10,849 nucleotides of DNA from the NCBI GenBank assembly GCA_964526475.1, contig CAZGKF010000072.1, forward strand, positions 1 through 10,849. Reading direction: 5' to 3'. Origin of the DNA: CAYVTV01 sp964526475. Its GTDB lineage: Bacteria; Bacteroidota; Bacteroidia; Bacteroidales; GCA-2748055. A program made the translations under genes and the position numbers. Under the pieces are notes generated by a model. That model made no database searches. It was not told where the DNA came from and saw only the letters and a list, made by a program, of their open reading frames with translations. This document shows, in pieces, positions 7,625-10,849 of this stretch. The stretch's first letter is position 1; every line of letters starts with the position of its first letter.

Positions 7625-8374
7625 TTAATGGTTATTTATTATGACATTTCCATAGGATAAACCGTCGAATTGTACCTGACCTGCCGCCGGGTTTTTGGCC
7701 ACATATTGAATAAAATCTCCGTCAGGAACACCAAGTTGAATATTAAACTGAAAAAACAATTCCCCATCCGTGGTAAGTTGTGCCAGCAAAACTCTGTTTT
7801 TTGATGTTGGTCCTGTTTGTCCGTCTAAAACAGCTATCAGCCCGTTATCGGCAAAAAGAGCAGTTACCGGTTCCTTATATTCAAATATTCCCAGGTCAAG
7901 ATTATATTTCATGATTTGTGGTATCTCACCTTCGATCAGGCCGTCAGCATCTTTCATACCTTCCTTATTCAGTATGGAACCATCGTTATCCTCCTGTAAT
8001 AAAATTCCAGAATGTGAACTGGTAGCTGCCCCTATGGTCAACCAGGAATCAAACGCCAGGTTATTGGCATTTATCGCCTGGGGATTAATCATATCCCCAA
8101 TATCACCTCCCCAGTTATGATTGTAAAAGCCGGTTGATGAACCGATAATAAGCGGGTTGTCGGGAAAACCGAAAATGGTTTGAAGGGTATATCCTTCTTC
8201 AAGTTCTGCAAAAACACGGTATGTAACAGAATTTGGAGGTAAACCTGAAATTTTTTCATCTAAGGAATCGGCAGTATAGTAGGTTTCAACTATAATACCC
8301 TTCAAACCCTGAGAATACCCCTCATGAAAGAGTATAAATAACACGATAAGCATAAACATTCTTTTCATTTCCAT
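7625..8374 (-). CDS. Exported protein consisting only of the shared module
   Basis: A 249-residue protein of unknown function with an N-terminal signal peptide (about residues 1-22, cleavage likely after SQ). Met3 and Met6 are alternative starts. Nearly the whole mature protein is the module seen in the 539- and 717-aa neighbours: SVTYRVF at 49-55, SSTGFYN at 79-85, LAFDSWLTIGAATSSHSGIL at 106-125, DNDGS at 129-133 and LLAQLTTDGE at 196-205. It resembles the 539-aa protein more than the 717-aa one, including the SH-x-GIL block. Unlike those two it has no T9SS tail: it ends GNVIINNH soon after the module. It may therefore stay in the periplasm, or be exported or retained through a partner. It is the first gene of the cluster, and no Shine-Dalgarno is visible in the A/T-rich bases before the start. 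Confidence 0.87.
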   Translation of the reverse strand: MEMKRMFMLIVLFILFHEGYSQGLKGIIVETYYTADSLDEKISGLPPNSVTYRVFAELEEGYTLQTIFGFPDNPLIIGSSTGFYNHNWGGDIGDMINPQAINANNLAFDSWLTIGAATSSHSGILLQEDNDGSILNKEGMKDADGLIEGEIPQIMKYNLDLGIFEYKEPVTALFADNGLIAVLDGQTGPTSKNRVLLAQLTTDGELFFQFNIQLGVPDGDFIQYVAKNPAAGQVQFDGLSYGNVIINNH

Positions 8375-8386
8375 CTAAATAAATAA

Positions 8387-8413
8387 TTAACAGGAATGTC
8401 CTTCTTTCAGCAT
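8387..8413 (-). CDS. Possible 8-codon leader peptide upstream of the operon
   Basis: The minus strand reads AGGAG (8419-8423), a 5-base gap, then ATG and seven codons encoding MLKEGHSC, with TAA at 8387-8389. It ends 12 bases before the start of the 249-aa gene. The Shine-Dalgarno match is better than that of any gene in the window, where starts have none. It is in the same frame as the following gene but separated by two stop codons, so it is not an N-terminal extension. It could be a leader for translational coupling or simply chance. Speculative. Confidence 0.25.
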   Translation of the reverse strand: MLKEGHSC

Positions 8414-8473
8414 ACACACTCCTATAATGTTAATATCATATTACAACCATATGCCTGACAAATAATATTTTAA

Positions 8474-8481
8474 CAAAAATA
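8474..8481 (-). promoter_or_regulatory. Candidate Bacteroidota -7 promoter element
   Basis: The minus strand reads TATTTTTG, matching the Bacteroidota -7 consensus TAnnTTTG. It lies about 100 bases upstream of the first gene of the five-gene cluster. No well-placed -33 TTTG is seen, and a near match TATGGTTG at 8444-8451 is an alternative -7. The motif is short and AT-rich, so chance occurrence is likely. Confidence 0.25.
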
Positions 8482-8525
8482 AAGTGAAAATCATGCCTTT
8501 TTCTAAGGACATAACAAAGGAAAGA

Positions 8526-8540
8526 ATATTGAGTCAATAT
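8526..8540. promoter_or_regulatory. Perfect interrupted palindrome, operator-like
   Basis: ATATTGA-G-TCAATAT is a perfect 7-bp inverted repeat around one base, in the spacer upstream of the five-gene cluster and about 150 bases from its first start. Its form fits a dimeric regulator site, but no regulator gene is visible in the window. Confidence 0.35.
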
Positions 8541-8543
8541 GGT

Positions 8544-8599
8544 CTTAAGATATTCTTAAGTTTACATATGTTTAGCTTTAAGTTTTCCTTTAAGTTTTC
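8544..8599. repeat. Cluster of four CTTAAG-like elements, the last two an exact 12-bp tandem repeat
   Basis: CTTAAG occurs at 8544 and 8555 (together CTTAAGATATTCTTAAG). CTTTAAGTTTTC occurs exactly twice in tandem at 8576-8587 and 8588-8599. Start-to-start distances are 11, 21 and 12 bases, close to one or two helical turns, so the elements would lie on roughly the same DNA face. They sit immediately downstream of the metallophosphoesterase stop and upstream of the candidate promoter region. Confidence 0.45.
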
Positions 8600-8616
8600 G
8601 AATACAATGATGCTAA

Positions 8617-9879
8617 TCAGTCCATTCTTCGTAATTCAATAACCGTTATTTCCGGCGGGGTACCTACCCTTCCGGGAAAACCTATAAATCCGATCCCGAT
8701 ATTTACATATAACTTCTGTCTGCCTTCGGTATAAAGTCCGCCCCATCTCCTGTATTTCATGCTTACCGGACTCCATCGCCAGCCTGGTATTCTGATAGCG
8801 AACTGCATTCCGTGTGTGTGGCCAGATAAGGTAAGATCGATATCCTTTTTACCCAGCACTTCAGCATCCCAATGGGATGGATCGTGTGACATAAGTATTT
8901 TAAAGTGTGTATCTTTTACTTTTCTCATAGCTTTTTCAAGATCTCCATACTGCGGGAAAGGTGGCAGCCCCCAGTTTTCCACACCAATAAGTGCTAACTC
9001 CTGATTTTCTTCCAACAACTGTACAGACTCATTCCTTAAAAGCCTGAATCCCATTTTTTCATGCAAGGTATATAAATGCTCCATGTTTAGTTGTTGTTCT
9101 TCCTTCGATCCCCACTGATAATAATCCCCGTAATCGTGGTTTCCCAATATGGAATATTTACCCTTACGGGCTTTTAATTCTGATAAAACTGTCATAAACT
9201 CTTCCAACTCAGTTGCTTTATTATTTACGATATCGCCGGTAAAAAGAATATAATCAGCATCTTCAGCATTGATAAGTTCAACTGCCCTTTCAACCTGTTG
9301 TGGGTTTCCATAAAAACTGCCTATATGAAAATCACTTATCTGAAGTATCCTGGTACCATGGAAAGCTCCGGGAAGATTTGGAAAGTGAAGTACCAGCCTT
9401 TCAACGGTAAAATTATATTTACCCTTCCATATTCCCCATAAAATGGATATAAACGGAATAGCAGACAATATAAGCCCAAGTCTTAATAAGAAATCAGCCC
9501 TGCTAATATTTATCGCATCGGATGAAAGCTTGTAACTACTGTTTCCTGTTATCAAACTTTTTATAATATCTGCAATATCATTGAAAAAGAGGAAAATATT
9601 GAAAAACAACTTAGGTACGTAAAATAAAACCATTACCCCGAAGAATATGGTTACATTATGATAAAACCTTTCATACTCAAAACCTTTATACGAAAAAACA
9701 AGCCAGAGGAGCCATATAAGAATAATGGCAGTTATAAGCCAGAATCCGTTTAAAACAAGAATTCGCTGCCGGGTTGAAAAGTTTTGTGCGATCTGCGTTA
9801 ATCCCCGGTGGGTATAAAGATCAGTAAGGAGTATAAATAGAAGTAATATGAAAATAATTATGATGGGCTGGTTTCGCAT
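8617..9879 (-). CDS. Membrane-anchored metallophosphoesterase (YkuE/LpxG-like)
   Basis: A 420-residue calcineurin-like phosphoesterase. The N-terminal third has four hydrophobic segments (about 5-20, 43-63, 75-97 and 130-150). The catalytic domain from about 172 onwards shows the whole metal-binding motif set: DFH at 183-185, GDIVNN at 215-220, GNHD at 246-249, SHDP with His332, and GHTHG at 353-357. All expected metal ligands are present, so it should be an active two-metal enzyme. This family includes UDP-2,3-diacylglucosamine pyrophosphatases (LpxG) of lipid A synthesis and YkuE-type enzymes; the sequence alone does not fix the substrate. Spacers of about 240-260 bases on both sides suggest it is transcribed alone. 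Its link to the downstream cluster is probably only positional. The start is followed by an immediate membrane segment, and no Shine-Dalgarno is seen. Confidence 0.93.
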   Translation of the reverse strand: MRNQPIIIIFILLLFILLTDLYTHRGLTQIAQNFSTRQRILVLNGFWLITAIILIWLLWLVFSYKGFEYERFYHNVTIFFGVMVLFYVPKLFFNIFLFFNDIADIIKSLITGNSSYKLSSDAINISRADFLLRLGLILSAIPFISILWGIWKGKYNFTVERLVLHFPNLPGAFHGTRILQISDFHIGSFYGNPQQVERAVELINAEDADYILFTGDIVNNKATELEEFMTVLSELKARKGKYSILGNHDYGDYYQWGSKEEQQLNMEHLYTLHEKMGFRLLRNESVQLLEENQELALIGVENWGLPPFPQYGDLEKAMRKVKDTHFKILMSHDPSHWDAEVLGKKDIDLTLSGHTHGMQFAIRIPGWRWSPVSMKYRRWGGLYTEGRQKLYVNIGIGFIGFPGRVGTPPEITVIELRRMD

Positions 9880-10138
9880 AATACGTTTTGTTTTTAAAAT
9901 GTCTTGCCTCTGTTGTCAGTATATAAAGTGTATCACTATTATCCATCCGGATTTGTAAGATTCCCTGTTGTGAACTCATCTCCAATTATTAAAAAAACAC
10001 CCGTTTAATAGTGCAAACGTTCATTATAAACAAAAAATATTAGACATAGTTTTTATGAGAACATATTGAGTCTTCCATGAGGCTCCGAAGCAAGCACGAA
10101 AGCACACAGAGAAAAACTATTTTGTTACTTTAAGCAAG
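9880..10138. other. Intergenic spacer with a 9-bp inverted repeat
   Basis: I see no coding sequence in these 259 bases. ATAGTTTTT at 10046-10054 is repeated in inverted form as AAAAACTAT at 10112-10120, with 57 bases between. Inside are short degenerate AAGCA/CGAAAGCAC repeats (about 10089-10106). No clear terminator hairpin for the aminotransferase gene or convincing promoter for the metallophosphoesterase is visible. Confidence 0.4.
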
Positions 10139-10717
10139 CTATAATTTTACTGAAATATCACCTAAATCATTAAGCGCATTAATCAAACAACAAACATGAA
10201 ACTTCTTCATATCCTGCACTCTTAACTCTTCTTCCACCAGCTTTCCCTCCTCAATCAATTGCCTTCGCCTGGTTCCGGCCAGCAGAGGCGTTGAAGGAGT
10301 GAACCATTTGTTGCCATCAGAAAAGGCCAGGTTGCTGTATGAAGAATCAGTCAACAGACCATTTTTAACAATTATAATATCATCGCAATTACCCCGTTGG
10401 GCGAATAAATCATTTAAACGCCTACGATCGGTAGATTTATAAGGATATTCCATTTCATTATCCTCCACGATCCTGAGGCACTTAATAACTCTTCGGGTAT
10501 AGTATTCCCATTCAACACTCCGGATTTTTTCGTCATAAATAATTCTGGCTTTTATGAGCTTTTCCGACAGCGGTATTTCCATTATCTGTGCCAGTCTGGA
10601 AATATCCTCCCTGATATCCAGGGCAAAAAGTTCCTTTCTTAAATGATACATACGATCATTATGCAACTCCAGGTTAGAGACCACTCCATTTTGAATTTTT
10701 ATGGTTTCCAGGAACAT
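10139..10717 (-). CDS. Aminotransferase class IV family protein (short, PabC-like)
   Basis: A 192-residue protein of the fold-type IV PLP enzyme superfamily, which includes 4-amino-4-deoxychorismate lyase, branched-chain and D-amino-acid aminotransferases. Visible features are the N-terminal FLETIKIQNG and LHNDRM blocks, a candidate PLP lysine in YKSTDRRRLNDLF (Lys94), the KNGLLTDSSYSNLAF block at 118-132, TPLLAGTRR at 143-151, and a C-terminal LINALNDLG. It is well under the roughly 270-300 residues of canonical members. It also has TDSS where classical members usually have a glutamate (TES/TEG), i.e. Asp124. I believe short versions with this Asp are common in Bacteroidota, so it is probably intact and not truncated. 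The exact reaction, perhaps in p-aminobenzoate/folate synthesis, is uncertain. No pabA or pabB is in the window. Confidence 0.88.
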   Translation of the reverse strand: MFLETIKIQNGVVSNLELHNDRMYHLRKELFALDIREDISRLAQIMEIPLSEKLIKARIIYDEKIRSVEWEYYTRRVIKCLRIVEDNEMEYPYKSTDRRRLNDLFAQRGNCDDIIIVKNGLLTDSSYSNLAFSDGNKWFTPSTPLLAGTRRRQLIEEGKLVEEELRVQDMKKFHVCCLINALNDLGDISVKL

Positions 10718-10756
10718 GAATTTTTAATTTTTTTTTTCTATAATAGTAAATATCTG

Positions 10757-10767
10757 CCTCTTAGAGG
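10757..10767. promoter_or_regulatory. Short perfect palindrome upstream of the aminotransferase gene
   Basis: CCTCT-T-AGAGG lies 40-50 bases upstream of the aminotransferase start, in an otherwise A/T-rich leader. It could be an operator half-site pair, or the stem of a weak RNA hairpin. Nothing else distinguishes it from chance. Confidence 0.2.
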
Positions 10768-10849
10768 ATATTCGTGAAACACCTTATACACAATATTAGT
10801 ACCTTACATCTAATATTCTTGTATTATTTGGCAAAAATTCCAAAAAACA

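Noticed and set aside
7329..8374. The 249- and 94-aa genes as one gene broken by a frameshift
   Set aside because: The frames differ and the gap is 11 bases, but the 94-aa protein has its own basic start and membrane segment. Joining them would put a membrane segment in the middle of the fusion, so two separate genes fit better.
9880..10138. A small RNA gene or tRNA in the spacer
   Set aside because: No tRNA-like arms or conserved loops are visible, and the inverted repeat is too short and too far apart to support an RNA call.

Overview
The window looks like a stretch of a Bacteroidota chromosome. Two proteins end in a type IX secretion (T9SS) type A C-terminal sorting domain, and there is a TonB-dependent receptor with an N-terminal carboxypeptidase-D-regulatory-like domain. 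Starts are generally preceded by A/T-rich leaders without a Shine-Dalgarno sequence, and the base composition is moderately AT-rich. Genus or order cannot be read from this sequence alone. All seven genes are on the minus strand, so the transcriptional order runs from high to low coordinates. No rRNA, tRNA or CRISPR array was seen.

Right side (about 8.6-10.8 kb): two ordinary, apparently independent genes. One is a short class IV aminotransferase-like protein (PLP fold, 4-amino-4-deoxychorismate lyase/branched-chain aminotransferase superfamily). The other is a membrane-anchored metallophosphoesterase of the YkuE/LpxG-like type with four predicted membrane segments. Spacers of about 260 and 240 bases separate them from each other and from the next gene.

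Left side (116-8374): a compact five-gene cluster, likely one operon, transcribed as 249-aa exported protein -> 94-aa membrane-anchored dockerin-like protein -> 717-aa Ig-repeat T9SS protein -> 1109-aa TonB-dependent receptor -> 539-aa Cys-repeat T9SS protein. Gaps are 11, 78, 9 and 22 bases. The main observation is that the 249-, 717- and 539-aa proteins share a homologous N-terminal module of about 200 residues (anchors: S-V-T-Y-R-V-F/Y, S-S-T-x-F-[FY]-N, D-S-W-[IL]-T-[IL]-G, Q-[LF]-T-T-x-G). Each carries a different C-terminal arrangement: none in the 249-aa protein, four Ig-like domains plus a T9SS tail in the 717-aa protein, and five GC[ML]D cysteine repeats plus a T9SS tail in the 539-aa protein. 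I cannot name this module. With the receptor and the tiny dockerin-like protein, the set resembles a cell-surface assembly or ligand-capture system. That is inference; no enzyme domain or SusD partner is visible in the cluster.

The region upstream of the operon (8375-8616) holds a perfect 15-bp interrupted palindrome, four CTTAAG-like elements spaced by about one or two helical turns, and an 8-codon leader ORF with an unusually good Shine-Dalgarno sequence ending 12 bases before the first gene. At the left edge (36-53) there is a sequence resembling the terminal inverted repeat of a Bacteroidota insertion sequence, whose body would lie outside the window.
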